64,000 nucleotides of DNA from Candidatus Dietzia intestinipullorum (GTDB lineage Bacteria > Actinomycetota > Actinomycetes > Mycobacteriales > Mycobacteriaceae). The notes under the pieces are model-generated. The model was given only the letters and a program-made list of their open reading frames with translations. It did no database searches and was not told where the DNA came from. The stretch lies in NCBI GenBank assembly GCA_019119635.1, contig DWWP01000058.1, forward strand, positions 62,001 through 126,000. The letters run 5' to 3'. The position numbers were made by a program, and so were the translations under genes. Position 1 is the stretch's first letter; each line of letters starts with the position of its first letter. This document shows, one piece after another, positions 44,600 through 52,492 of the stretch.

Positions 44600-45765
44600 C
44601 CACGGGAAGGCCCACACTCGCGGAAGTCACGGCGATCCTGGACCAGGCGTATCCGCCCGCACTGGCGGAGTCCTGGGACCGGGTGGGGCTGGTCGCCGGC
44701 GAGCCCGACGCGGAGATCGGGACCGTCGTGGTGGCGGTCGACGCGACGGATGCCGTGGTCGACCACGCGCTGGCCGCCGGCGCGGACCTCCTCCTGGTGC
44801 ACCACCCGCCGCTCATGAAGGGGGTGCACTCGGTGGCGACCGACACCCCCAAGGGGCGGTTGTTGCACCGGTTGATCGCCGGCGGCTGCGCCCTGTTCGC
44901 CGCGCACACCAACGCGGACTCGGCCCGGCCGGGCGTCAACGACGCGCTCGCCGAGACCCTGGGGCTCACGCCCGGCGCGCCGCTCGCCCCGACGGGGGAC
45001 GGCACCGTCGACCGGTGGGTCGTCACGGTGCCGGAAGACGGTCTCGACGCCCTGCTCGACTCCGTCTTCGCCGCCGGGGCGGGCCGCATGAGCGGGTACA
45101 CCGAGTGTTCTTTCTCCGTCACGGGGACCGGGCGGTTCCGACCCGGCGACGGAACAGACCCCACGATCGGCGCGGTCGGCGAGCCCGAGGAGGTCGCCGA
45201 GATCCGCGTGGAGTTCGTGGCCCCGCCGGAGATCCGGTCGGCGGTGCGTCGGGCGGTGATCGACGGCCACCCGTACGAGGTCCCCGCGATGGACATACTG
45301 ATCAACCACGCGGGCCCGGGCGCCGGACCCGAGGACACCGGTCTCGGCCGGATCTGTGAACTGGACGGGCCCATGACGCTCGCGGCGTTCACCGATCTGG
45401 TGGCCGGGCGGCTTCCCGCCACCGAGTGGGGCGTGCGGGCCGCCGGGGATCCGGAGGCGCCGGTCCGCCGCGTCGCCCTGTGCGGCGGGGCCGGCGACTC
45501 CCTGCTGGGCACGGCGCGGGCGGCCGGGGCCGACGTCTACCTCACCGGCGATCTGCGCCACCACGTGGTGGACGAGCACCTCCGGCTGGGCGGGCCGATG
45601 GTCGTGGACGCCGCGCACTGGGCGCTCGAGTTCCCCTGGTGCGCGCAGGCCGCCGAGCTGCTGGCGGAGCGGGCGGGCGTGACGGCGACCGTGTGTGACC
45701 TGCGCACCGATCCGTGGACGGTGTCCGCCGGTGCGGGCGGTAGCCTTGGGGATCATGAAGGCTGA
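44596..45765 (+). CDS. Nif3-like dinuclear metal center protein (DUF34)
   Basis: Nif3/YqfO-family protein of 389 aa, matching Rv2230c. The metal-site pattern includes LLLVHHPPLMKG, LFAAHTNADSA (HTNxD) and DAAHWALE near the C-terminus (His and Glu), so both metal ions can be coordinated. A PII-like insertion, about residues 135-255, separates the two halves as in YqfO. Some annotation calls the family GTP cyclohydrolase 1 type 2, but the true role is unclear. It overlaps the zinc-ribbon gene downstream by 11 bases. Confidence 0.9.
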   Translation: MTTGRPTLAEVTAILDQAYPPALAESWDRVGLVAGEPDAEIGTVVVAVDATDAVVDHALAAGADLLLVHHPPLMKGVHSVATDTPKGRLLHRLIAGGCALFAAHTNADSARPGVNDALAETLGLTPGAPLAPTGDGTVDRWVVTVPEDGLDALLDSVFAAGAGRMSGYTECSFSVTGTGRFRPGDGTDPTIGAVGEPEEVAEIRVEFVAPPEIRSAVRRAVIDGHPYEVPAMDILINHAGPGAGPEDTGLGRICELDGPMTLAAFTDLVAGRLPATEWGVRAAGDPEAPVRRVALCGGAGDSLLGTARAAGADVYLTGDLRHHVVDEHLRLGGPMVVDAAHWALEFPWCAQAAELLAERAGVTATVCDLRTDPWTVSAGAGGSLGDHEG

Positions 45766-46486
45766 CCCCACCGACCAGCGGCGCCTCGTCGACCTCGCCG
45801 AGCTGGACCTGCGTCTCGCAGGGCTCGAGCACCGGCGCGGCGCACTGCCCGAGCAGGCGGCACTGGATGCGCTCGAGGCCGAACGCCGCTCGGCGACCGA
45901 GTCCGCTGCGCGTTCCCGGATCCACGTCGAGGACCTGGACCGCGCCACCACCAAGCTGCGCTCGGACCTCGACGCCGTCCACCGCCGCCGAGAGAAGGAC
46001 GCCGGGCTGCTCGAGGCCGGCGGGCTGTCCGACCGGCAGACCACCGAACTCGAGTACGAACTGCGTTCGCTCGCACGACGTCAGGACGCGCTCGAGGACG
46101 AGATCGGGGAGCTGGACCGGCGACGGGAGGCGCTGGACGCCGACGTCAGCCATTCCGGCGCGATGATCAGCGACCTCGACACCCGTATCGACGCGGCGCG
46201 CTCCGAGAGGGACACCGCGCTCGCCGATCTCGAGGACGCCGTCACCGCCGCGACCGCCGAGCGGTCGCGCGAGGCGGAGGGCCTGCCGGCCGAGCTGCTC
46301 GACCTCTACGCTCGTAGTGCACAGTCTGCCGGGGTCGGTGCGGCGATCCTCAACGGCGGGCGGTGTAGCGGGTGCGCGATGGACCTGGACCGGAGCACCG
46401 TGTCCGCCTTCCGTGCCGCCGCGGCCGATGCGGTGCTCACGTGCCCCGAGTGCGGCGTGATCGTGGTGCGGACGGGGGCGCCGTGA
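45755..46486 (+). CDS. Coiled-coil protein with C-terminal C4 zinc ribbon (Rv2229c type)
   Basis: Protein of 243 aa. Residues 1 to about 180 form a long antiparallel coiled coil rich in Leu, Arg, Asp and Glu. The C-terminus has a zinc ribbon with CSGC and CPEC pairs (spaced by about 25 residues). Proteins of this type (CT398/Rv2229c-like) are widespread; some are implicated in flagellar or secretion chaperoning, but the role in non-motile actinobacteria is unknown. TAGCCT 8 bases before ATG 45755 suggests an extra promoter inside the Nif3-like gene. The stop overlaps the next start (GTGA, 46483-46486). Confidence 0.87.
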   Translation: MKADPTDQRRLVDLAELDLRLAGLEHRRGALPEQAALDALEAERRSATESAARSRIHVEDLDRATTKLRSDLDAVHRRREKDAGLLEAGGLSDRQTTELEYELRSLARRQDALEDEIGELDRRREALDADVSHSGAMISDLDTRIDAARSERDTALADLEDAVTAATAERSREAEGLPAELLDLYARSAQSAGVGAAILNGGRCSGCAMDLDRSTVSAFRAAAADAVLTCPECGVIVVRTGAP

Positions 46487-47133
46487 CGTCGGGCGGGCCC
46501 GGCTGGACCGGAGCGACGGGCAGGCCGACCCGCCTGGTGTTGGCCCGGCACGGCCAGACCGCACTGTCGGTGGACCGACGCTATTCGGGCCAGGGCGATC
46601 CTGGTCTGACCGAGCTCGGCGCGGAGCAGGGGGAGCGCACTGCCGCCCGACTCGCCGCGGAGCCGGGGCTGACGGCCGTCTACACCTCGCCGTTGCGCCG
46701 GTGTCGGAGCCTGGCCGACCGTGCCGCGGACCTCGCCGGCGTCCCGCTCGTGGTGGAGCAGGATCTCATCGAGACCGACTTCGGCCGGTGGGAGGGGCTG
46801 ACCTTCTCCGAGGCCGCGCAACGCGACCCCGACGTGCACTCCCGGTGGCTGGGCGACACCTCCGTCCCGCCGCCCGGTGGGGAGAGCTTCGCCGTGGTCC
46901 GTACCCGCGTGGAGCGGGCGCTGCGTCGGATCACCGCCGAGCACCCGGGCGGTGTCGTCGCCGTGGTCAGCCACGTCACGCCGATCAAGCTCGCGATCCG
47001 CTCCGGCCTCGGGGTGGGGGAGGAGTTGCTGTTCCGGCTGCATCTGGATCTGGCGTCGGTGTCCGACGTCCGCTTCTACCCGGACGGGCCGACCTCGGTG
47101 CACCTGGTCAACGACACCTCACATCTCGCCTAG
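46483..47133 (+). CDS. Histidine phosphatase (alpha-ribazole phosphatase/phosphoglycerate mutase-like)
   Basis: Histidine acid phosphatase of 216 aa. The catalytic LARHGQT motif is near residue 20, IETDFGRWEGLTFSEA supplies the acid and VAVVSHVTPIKLAI the second His. It aligns with the C-terminal half of mycobacterial Rv2228c, which is a fusion of RNase HI with a CobC-type phosphatase. Here the protein starts at GTG 46483 with only about 13 extra residues, so the RNase H domain is absent. Substrate could be alpha-ribazole phosphate or another small phosphate ester. It ends 15 bases inside the convergent TetR gene. Confidence 0.87.
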   Translation: MTSGGPGWTGATGRPTRLVLARHGQTALSVDRRYSGQGDPGLTELGAEQGERTAARLAAEPGLTAVYTSPLRRCRSLADRAADLAGVPLVVEQDLIETDFGRWEGLTFSEAAQRDPDVHSRWLGDTSVPPPGGESFAVVRTRVERALRRITAEHPGGVVAVVSHVTPIKLAIRSGLGVGEELLFRLHLDLASVSDVRFYPDGPTSVHLVNDTSHLA

Positions 47134-47709
47134 CCCCTCGAGCAGGAGCACGCGCGCCGCTCGCCGGGCCTGGGCGATGGCCCCCGGCTCCTCGGTGATG
47201 GACCGGACCACCTTCGCCCCCTCGAGCAGGACGACCAGTTGCATGGCGAGCTCCGGTGGCGAGTGCGCGCCCAGCTCGCGGAGCAGCTCCGTGAAACGCT
47301 GACGCAGCCAGCGCTTCTCCTCCCGGATGACGTCGTGTGCCGGGTGGTCCGGTGACCCGAGGAGTTCTCCGTAGGCGTGGACGAACGCGCAGCCGTTGGG
47401 GCTGTGCGCGTCCATCCAGCTGTCGAGCGCGTCGAACACGGCGAGAGGCCGGTCCACCCCGGAGTGCGTGCCGATGCTGCGCTCGACCCACCCGCGGAAG
47501 TGGTGGTCGCGCTCGGTCAGGTACGCCGCGACCAGGGCCGACTTCGACCCGAAACGGTCGTACAGCGTCTTCTTTGTCACCCCCGCCTCCGCGGCGAGTG
47601 TCTCCACACCGACCACGTTGATCCCCCGCTCGTAGAACAGACGGCCGGCCGCGTCGAGAACCGCTCGCGCCGCAGGGGTCGCAGGCGTGACTTGCCACGA
47701 GGTAACCAT
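47119..47709 (-). CDS. TetR family transcriptional regulator
   Basis: TetR-type regulator of 196 aa. The N-terminal helix-turn-helix is typical: ARAVLDAAGRLFYERGINVV then AEAGVTKKTLYDRFGSKSAL. The C-terminal ligand domain resembles the YcdC/TetR_C group (NGCAFVHAYGELLGSPDHP). It is divergent from the BCCT transporter and probably regulates it or itself. TATACT 7 bases before ATG 47709 suggests a leaderless message, and a 14-base dyad overlaps both. Its 3-prime end overlaps the convergent phosphatase gene by 15 bases. Confidence 0.87.
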   Translation of the reverse strand: MVTSWQVTPATPAARAVLDAAGRLFYERGINVVGVETLAAEAGVTKKTLYDRFGSKSALVAAYLTERDHHFRGWVERSIGTHSGVDRPLAVFDALDSWMDAHSPNGCAFVHAYGELLGSPDHPAHDVIREEKRWLRQRFTELLRELGAHSPPELAMQLVVLLEGAKVVRSITEEPGAIAQARRAARVLLLEGLGEM

Positions 47710-47721
47710 ACCGGTCAGTAT
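47708..47721. promoter_or_regulatory. Candidate TetR operator over its own promoter
   Basis: ATACCGGTCAGTAT is an imperfect palindrome, symmetric at 10 of 14 positions. It covers the start codon and -10 (TATACT on the - strand, 47717-47722) of the TetR gene and lies about 53 bases before the BCCT start. Confidence 0.5.
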
Positions 47722-47773
47722 AGTCCGATGTCGGCGCGCGAGGGATCGCCATGGCGAGCACCGGAGACGAAGT

Positions 47774-49816
47774 GTGAGGAGAGAGTTGACTACTGGTGAG
47801 AACGCGGCCCCTCCCGCCGAGGGGACGCACGGAGCCCGCAGCGTGTGGGCGGGACTGCAGAAGCCGGTCTTCATCCCGGCCGCGCTGCTGGTCATCGCCG
47901 CACTCGGCGTGGCGACCTGGATCGGTGCGGTGTACGGCGAGGAGGCCGCGGAGACCTTCACCGATGTCCGGGATCACATCGGCACGACCGTCGGCTGGTG
48001 GTACATCCTGGTGGTCACCCTGTGTCTGGTGTTCGTGGTCTGGGCGGCGTTCTCCAGGATCGGGCGCGTCCGCCTGGGCCGGGACGATGAGCGCCCGGAG
48101 TTCTCCCGGTGGTCCTGGTTCGCCATGCTGTTCTCCGCGGGCATGGGCATCGGCCTGGTCTTCAACGGGGTGGCCGAACCGCTGTCGCACCTGACCTCCC
48201 CTCCGGATGTCGCGGGGAACGCGGCCGGCAGCGAGGCGGCTGCTCACGCCGCATTGGGTCAGACCATGTTCCACTGGGGACTGCACGCGTGGGGTATCTA
48301 CGCGGTGGTCGGGCTCGGCCTGGCGTACATGTCGTTCCGGTACGGACGCCCGTTGTCGGTTCGCTGGCTGCTCGAGCCCCTCGTCGGTCGCAGGCTCATC
48401 GAGTCCTGGGTCGGGCACGCGATCGACACCGTGGCGATCGTGGGAACGGTCTTCGGCGTCTCGACGTCGCTCGGCATGGGCGTACTCCAGATCCAGGCCG
48501 GACTGTCCCACCTGGGGTGGTTCGATCCCTCGTCGACCCTCGTCGTGGTCCTCGTCGTCGGCGTCACCGCAGCCAGCACCCTCTCCGTCGTCTCCGGCGT
48601 CGACCGCGGGATCCGCTGGTTGTCGAACACCAACATGAGCATGGCGGCCCTGATGGCCGTCGTCGTGCTGTTGGTGGGGCCGACGGTGTTCCTGCTCCGG
48701 ATGATGGTGCAGAACATCGGCGAGTACGCGCAGACCATCCCGCAGCTGGCGTTCGAGACCGGCGCGGGTGCCGATGACGGGTGGACACTGAGCTGGACGC
48801 TGTTCAACCAGGCCTGGTTCCTGGCGTGGGCTCCGTTCGTCGGAATGTTCATCGCACGGATCTCCCGCGGCCGCACCATCCGCGAGTTCCTCCTCGGGAT
48901 CCTGCTGGCCCCGACCGCCGTGTCCCTGGTGTGGTTCACCATCTTCGGGAGCACCGGTCTGTGGTACCAGCTCGAGCGCGGCAGCCTCGTGGGGCCGGAC
49001 GGCGTCGTCAACACGGACACCACGCTGTTCCAGTTCTTCGGTGAGCTCCCCGTGGGGTCGGTGGTCGTGACCGGACTCAGCGTGATCGCGATCGTGGTGA
49101 TCATCCTGTTCTTCATCACGTCCGCGGACTCCGCCTCACTCGTGGTGGATGTCCTCAGTCACGGCGGTCGCACCGAGACCCCTCGGGTGACGCGCGTGAC
49201 CTGGGCGGTCCTCATGGGACTGTCCGGAGGCGTGCTGCTGCTGGCGGGCGGCGAGGGCGCGCTGACCGTGCTCCAGGTCAGTTCTCTGGCCGGTGCCGCA
49301 CCGCTGTCCATCGTCTACGCCCTCGGCATGTTCGCGCTGTGGCGCGTGTTCCGGTACGAGATCGCGGTCATGCCCCGCTACGTGCGTATCTCCTCCTCCC
49401 AGGGGCTCACCGGTGAGGGAGAGTCGGCGGGCTCGGTGGAACAGAGTGAACCGGCACGCGAGGCGGCCCGCGAGGCGCAGCCGGGTGCCGGGTCCACGGT
49501 GGACCAGCGCAACCTCAGGGAGGTCATCCGCGCGCATGAGACGCCGGAGGGAGCCGGTGGTCTGCGTGGCCTGTCGGTGTCCCTGGCGGGGCTGGCGCCC
49601 CGTACCGGAACCACCGGGACGGGCCCCTCGGCCCGCAGTGACGCACCGGTGCTGGCGATCCATGACCTCGCCCCCGACTCCGTGACCGTCGACCCGGACG
49701 ACGGGTCGCTCCAGGTCGATGACGACGCGGCGCCTCATGATCCGCTCGGCGGGGAGACGTTCGACACCCCCGAGTTCGAGAACTCGGCGGCGGGGAACCC
49801 GCGTCCCGAGCAGTGA
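47774..49816 (+). CDS. BCCT family transporter (betaine/choline/carnitine type)
   Basis: Secondary transporter of about 680 aa with twelve membrane segments. Family hallmarks are WSWFAMLFSAGMGIGLVFNG followed by VAEPLSH, and the segment-8 region WTLFNQAWFLAWAPFVGMFI then ARISRGRT. These features mark uptake of quaternary ammonium osmolytes such as glycine betaine or ectoine. The C-terminal 150 residues are hydrophilic and acidic, possibly an osmosensory tail as in BetP-type carriers. GTG 47774 has GGAG at 7 bases; TTG 47786 with GAGGAG is a close alternative. The divergent TetR gene probably controls it. Confidence 0.9.
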   Translation: MRRELTTGENAAPPAEGTHGARSVWAGLQKPVFIPAALLVIAALGVATWIGAVYGEEAAETFTDVRDHIGTTVGWWYILVVTLCLVFVVWAAFSRIGRVRLGRDDERPEFSRWSWFAMLFSAGMGIGLVFNGVAEPLSHLTSPPDVAGNAAGSEAAAHAALGQTMFHWGLHAWGIYAVVGLGLAYMSFRYGRPLSVRWLLEPLVGRRLIESWVGHAIDTVAIVGTVFGVSTSLGMGVLQIQAGLSHLGWFDPSSTLVVVLVVGVTAASTLSVVSGVDRGIRWLSNTNMSMAALMAVVVLLVGPTVFLLRMMVQNIGEYAQTIPQLAFETGAGADDGWTLSWTLFNQAWFLAWAPFVGMFIARISRGRTIREFLLGILLAPTAVSLVWFTIFGSTGLWYQLERGSLVGPDGVVNTDTTLFQFFGELPVGSVVVTGLSVIAIVVIILFFITSADSASLVVDVLSHGGRTETPRVTRVTWAVLMGLSGGVLLLAGGEGALTVLQVSSLAGAAPLSIVYALGMFALWRVFRYEIAVMPRYVRISSSQGLTGEGESAGSVEQSEPAREAAREAQPGAGSTVDQRNLREVIRAHETPEGAGGLRGLSVSLAGLAPRTGTTGTGPSARSDAPVLAIHDLAPDSVTVDPDDGSLQVDDDAAPHDPLGGETFDTPEFENSAAGNPRPEQ

Positions 49817-49878
49817 TCGCTCGGCGCGACGGGTCGGTGCGCACCGGCACGCGCCTGAGCGCCGGGGGCGCGTGCGTC

Positions 49879-49884
49879 TAGACT
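49879..49884 (+). promoter_or_regulatory. -10 element of rnpB
   Basis: TAGACT lies 7 bases before the inferred 5-prime end of the RNase P RNA. Confidence 0.55.
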
Positions 49885-49891
49885 GTGCGCC

Positions 49892-50309
<418 letters not shown>

Positions 50310-50386
50310 CCACACTTCCATGCGGGTCGTGTCCTGCTCGTCTGGACGTGAACAGCTTTCCACGACTACGTACCGTGTCGTACCCC

Positions 50387-50413
50387 GTTGATATAAGTGT
50401 TTTCACATTCAAC
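50387..50413. promoter_or_regulatory. AT-rich promoter with nested dyad before the Ltp-repeat gene
   Basis: GTTGA...TCAAC encloses GTG-N4-CAC in an AT-rich patch that also holds TATAAG, a possible -10. Such an AT-rich stretch is rare in this window. Confidence 0.4.
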
Positions 50414-50426
50414 GGAAGAGGTAGCG

Positions 50427-51080
50427 ATGACTACGCCCCAGGGCCCCGGCCCCTGGCAGCCCGGCGGCCACGACCAGCCCTACCAGGGACAGCCCCACCC
50501 GGCACAGCAGTGGCAGCCCGCCCCTGCCCGCCAGCCGGCCGAGAAGAAGAGCGGATGCATGAAGTGGGCGCTGATCATCATCGGCGTGCTGATCCTGGTC
50601 GCCACGTGCTCCGCCCTGGTCTCGGGCGAGGACGAAGACGCCGACAGCGCAGTGGAGACGAGCACGACGCTGCCCGCGCCGGCCCCGGCAGACGCGGAGC
50701 CCTCCGACGCGGTCCCGGAAGCGGCGCCAGAGCCCGCGCCCGAGCAACAGCCCGAGCCGGAGGCGGCCGACCCGGAGCCGGCCGCGCCCGAGGTTCCTCG
50801 CGAACACCAGAACGCGCTGAAGGCGGCCGAGCGCTACCTCGCCTACACGTCGTTCTCGAAGCAGGGACTGGTTGAACAGCTCGAGTTCGAGGACTACAGC
50901 CCCGAAGCTGCGCAATACGGGGCCGAGGAAGTGGGCGCCGACTGGGATGAGCAAGCGGTCAAGCAGGGGGAGCGGTACCTCGACTACACGTCGTTCTCCC
51001 AGCAGGGGCTCGTGGACCAGCTGATGTTCGACGGGTTCACCGCGGAGCAGGCCCAGGCCGCCGCGAGCCGGCTGTTCTGA
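50427..51080 (+). CDS. Membrane protein with two Ltp repeats
   Basis: Protein of 217 aa. A Pro/Gln-rich cytoplasmic head is followed by one membrane segment (about residues 47-66, KWALIIIGVLILVATCSALV), a Pro/Glu/Ala-rich stalk of about 65 residues and two tandem copies of the Ltp helix repeat. These are ALKAAERYLAYTSFSKQGLV with its partner EFEDYSPEAAQYGAE, and QGERYLDYTSFSQQGLVDQL with MFDGFTAEQAQAAA. Ltp repeats occur in the phage TP-J34 superinfection-exclusion lipoprotein and in many Gram-positive surface proteins. The topology puts the repeats outside the membrane. ATG 50427 has GAAGAGG upstream. The role here is unknown; phage exclusion is a hypothesis. Confidence 0.8.
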   Translation: MTTPQGPGPWQPGGHDQPYQGQPHPAQQWQPAPARQPAEKKSGCMKWALIIIGVLILVATCSALVSGEDEDADSAVETSTTLPAPAPADAEPSDAVPEAAPEPAPEQQPEPEAADPEPAAPEVPREHQNALKAAERYLAYTSFSKQGLVEQLEFEDYSPEAAQYGAEEVGADWDEQAVKQGERYLDYTSFSQQGLVDQLMFDGFTAEQAQAAASRLF

Positions 51081-51086
51081 GACGGC

Positions 51087-51124
51087 GGCCGTGGGCGGGG
51101 CTCCGGTGAGCCCCGCCCACGGCC
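51087..51124 (+). terminator. Strong hairpin after the Ltp-repeat gene
   Basis: A perfect 16-base stem (51087-51102 with 51109-51124) and 6-base loop CCGGTG, 7 bases after the stop codon. No T tract. Confidence 0.85.
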
Positions 51125-51165
51125 GGCTCGGAGCGGTGCCGCGATTCAGGCGGTCCGCTGGAGTA

Positions 51166-51957
51166 TCACGAGGAGAAGATGTCCGTCAGCGACCCGAGCG
51201 GGCCGCCGTCCTCCTCGTCGGCGTCGAGCTCGAAGTCCGTCGTCTCGCAGCCGAAGGTGAAGTCGTCGATGGCGACGCCCTCGGTCGTATTGTCACGGGT
51301 CTTCTGGACGCCGTACTCGGTGACGACCGCGTCCGGGTTCATCCCGACGATCTCCTCGAGAGTCGTCCGCTCGCCGCGGGGGAGTACGGTCTCGCCGTCC
51401 GCATCCTCGATGTCGCGCGTCGCCCAGAACTGATCCGAGTCGGCGGGATCGGCCTCCCGCCAGGTTCCGTCACCGTCGGCCGGGCTCCAGACGATCGTGG
51501 CGAACCCGGCCCCGTCCTCGGTCTCGGGCACGCTCGCGTCGTTGAGTCGGATCTGCAGGGCGGGCGCCTGGCCGTCCGAGGTGTACTGGTAGCTCATCGG
51601 GACGGGGGCGCCGTCCTCGAGGAGCTCGTCGAGTGGCATGCGCTCGGCATCCTTGTACAGCGAGGTGCCGTTCTCGGGCCCTTCCTCGAAAGTCAGCGCC
51701 GCGGTCCCCACCTCCTCCGGGGCGCCTTCGACGGCGGCGATCTCAGCGGCGTTCTCGTCCTCGGGCGCGCCCCATCCGGAGTTCGCCAGGGTCTCCGGCG
51801 TGACGACCTGCTCGCCGCAGGTGTCGCCTCCCAGCGAGTCTCCGAGGGAGCCGGTCGGGAGCGACTGCGCCCCGGTGGCGGGAGCGGCGAGTGCGGACCC
51901 TGCGCCGAAGGCCACTGCCGCGGACAACACACCGACGGACTTGGCAAGGTTCTTCAT
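51166..51957 (-). CDS. Secreted protein of unknown function
   Basis: Protein of 263 aa with a clear signal peptide (MKNLAKSVGVLSAAVAFGAG then SALAAPA; cleavage near ALA-AP). The mature part is acidic, with two Cys (CGEQ near the N-terminus, FGCETTDF near the C-terminus) that could form a disulfide. It ends in a run of Asp and Glu (ELDADEEDGG). I do not recognise the family. GAAAGGGGA precedes ATG 51957; the frame extended to 52176 is a shadow. It is convergent with the Ltp-repeat gene, with the hairpin at 51087-51124 between them. Confidence 0.75.
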   Translation of the reverse strand: MKNLAKSVGVLSAAVAFGAGSALAAPATGAQSLPTGSLGDSLGGDTCGEQVVTPETLANSGWGAPEDENAAEIAAVEGAPEEVGTAALTFEEGPENGTSLYKDAERMPLDELLEDGAPVPMSYQYTSDGQAPALQIRLNDASVPETEDGAGFATIVWSPADGDGTWREADPADSDQFWATRDIEDADGETVLPRGERTTLEEIVGMNPDAVVTEYGVQKTRDNTTEGVAIDDFTFGCETTDFELDADEEDGGPLGSLTDIFSS

Positions 51958-52196
51958 GAGTCCCCTTTCAGTTGGGGCGACCTGTCGTACCGGCCGCCTC
52001 ATGTGACGCTGCTGTGTGTGATGCAGCGCACCACGACTACAACCCGCGCGCCCTGCGCAGTGCAACCGGTTCCGTGGCCGATCGGGTTGACAGACACTGA
52101 TATGCACAGCTGCCGGAGAGCGCTTCCGGCCGCGGAAACGGCGGGGCCGAGTAGGGTCTGAGGCCCGATCGGCCACGAACTCGAGGAGGAACTCCC

Positions 52197-52367
52197 GTGT
52201 CGGACGAACAGTGGTACTACGACATCGCAGAGGGCCGCGCAGTGCAGGGCAAGGTCACCAACTGGGACAACCGTATGGGCCCCTACGGCAGTCGCGCCGA
52301 GGCCGAGGCGGCGCTGGAGAAGGCCAGGCTCCGCAACGACGCCTGGGATGCCCAGGACGACGACTGA
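52197..52367 (+). CDS. Small conserved SPOR-like protein, 56 aa
   Basis: A short frame from GTG 52197 to TGA 52367, starting MSDEQWYYDIAEGRAVQGKV, then TNWDNRMGPYGSRAEAEAAL, then EKARLRNDAWDAQDDD. GAGGAGG lies 7 bases before the GTG. The pattern WYYD.....V..G......RMGPY.sr.eAe.AL..a..RN..WD is shared with a small actinobacterial family that databases often label SPOR-like or, wrongly, methionine aminopeptidase. It looks soluble and acidic; function is unknown. Confidence 0.85.
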   Translation: MSDEQWYYDIAEGRAVQGKVTNWDNRMGPYGSRAEAEAALEKARLRNDAWDAQDDD

Positions 52368-52425
52368 CAGGTCTGTCGCCACCGGGCGGCTCCGCTCCCG
52401 GGCGCGGTGCCTGTCGCTCGGTACC

Positions 52426-52456
52426 CCACGGCCTTACCGGCGGGTAAGGTCCGTGG
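52426..52456. promoter_or_regulatory. Inverted repeat over the monooxygenase promoter
   Basis: CCACGG-CCTTACC, a GGCG spacer and GGTAAGGT-CCGTGG form a near-perfect dyad with one bulged base. The 7-base core CCTTACC/GGTAAGG is exact. TAAGGT in the right arm (52445-52450) could be a -10, so a bound repressor would block transcription of the monooxygenase gene at 52493. Confidence 0.65.
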
Positions 52457-52492
52457 TGGTGGAAGTCACAGAGCCGTCATAGGGAGAGGCCA

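Noticed and set aside
45015-45359. Arg/Gly-rich alternative frame within the Nif3-like gene as a separate gene
   Set aside because: Entirely inside a conserved gene, with no ribosome site and no domain.
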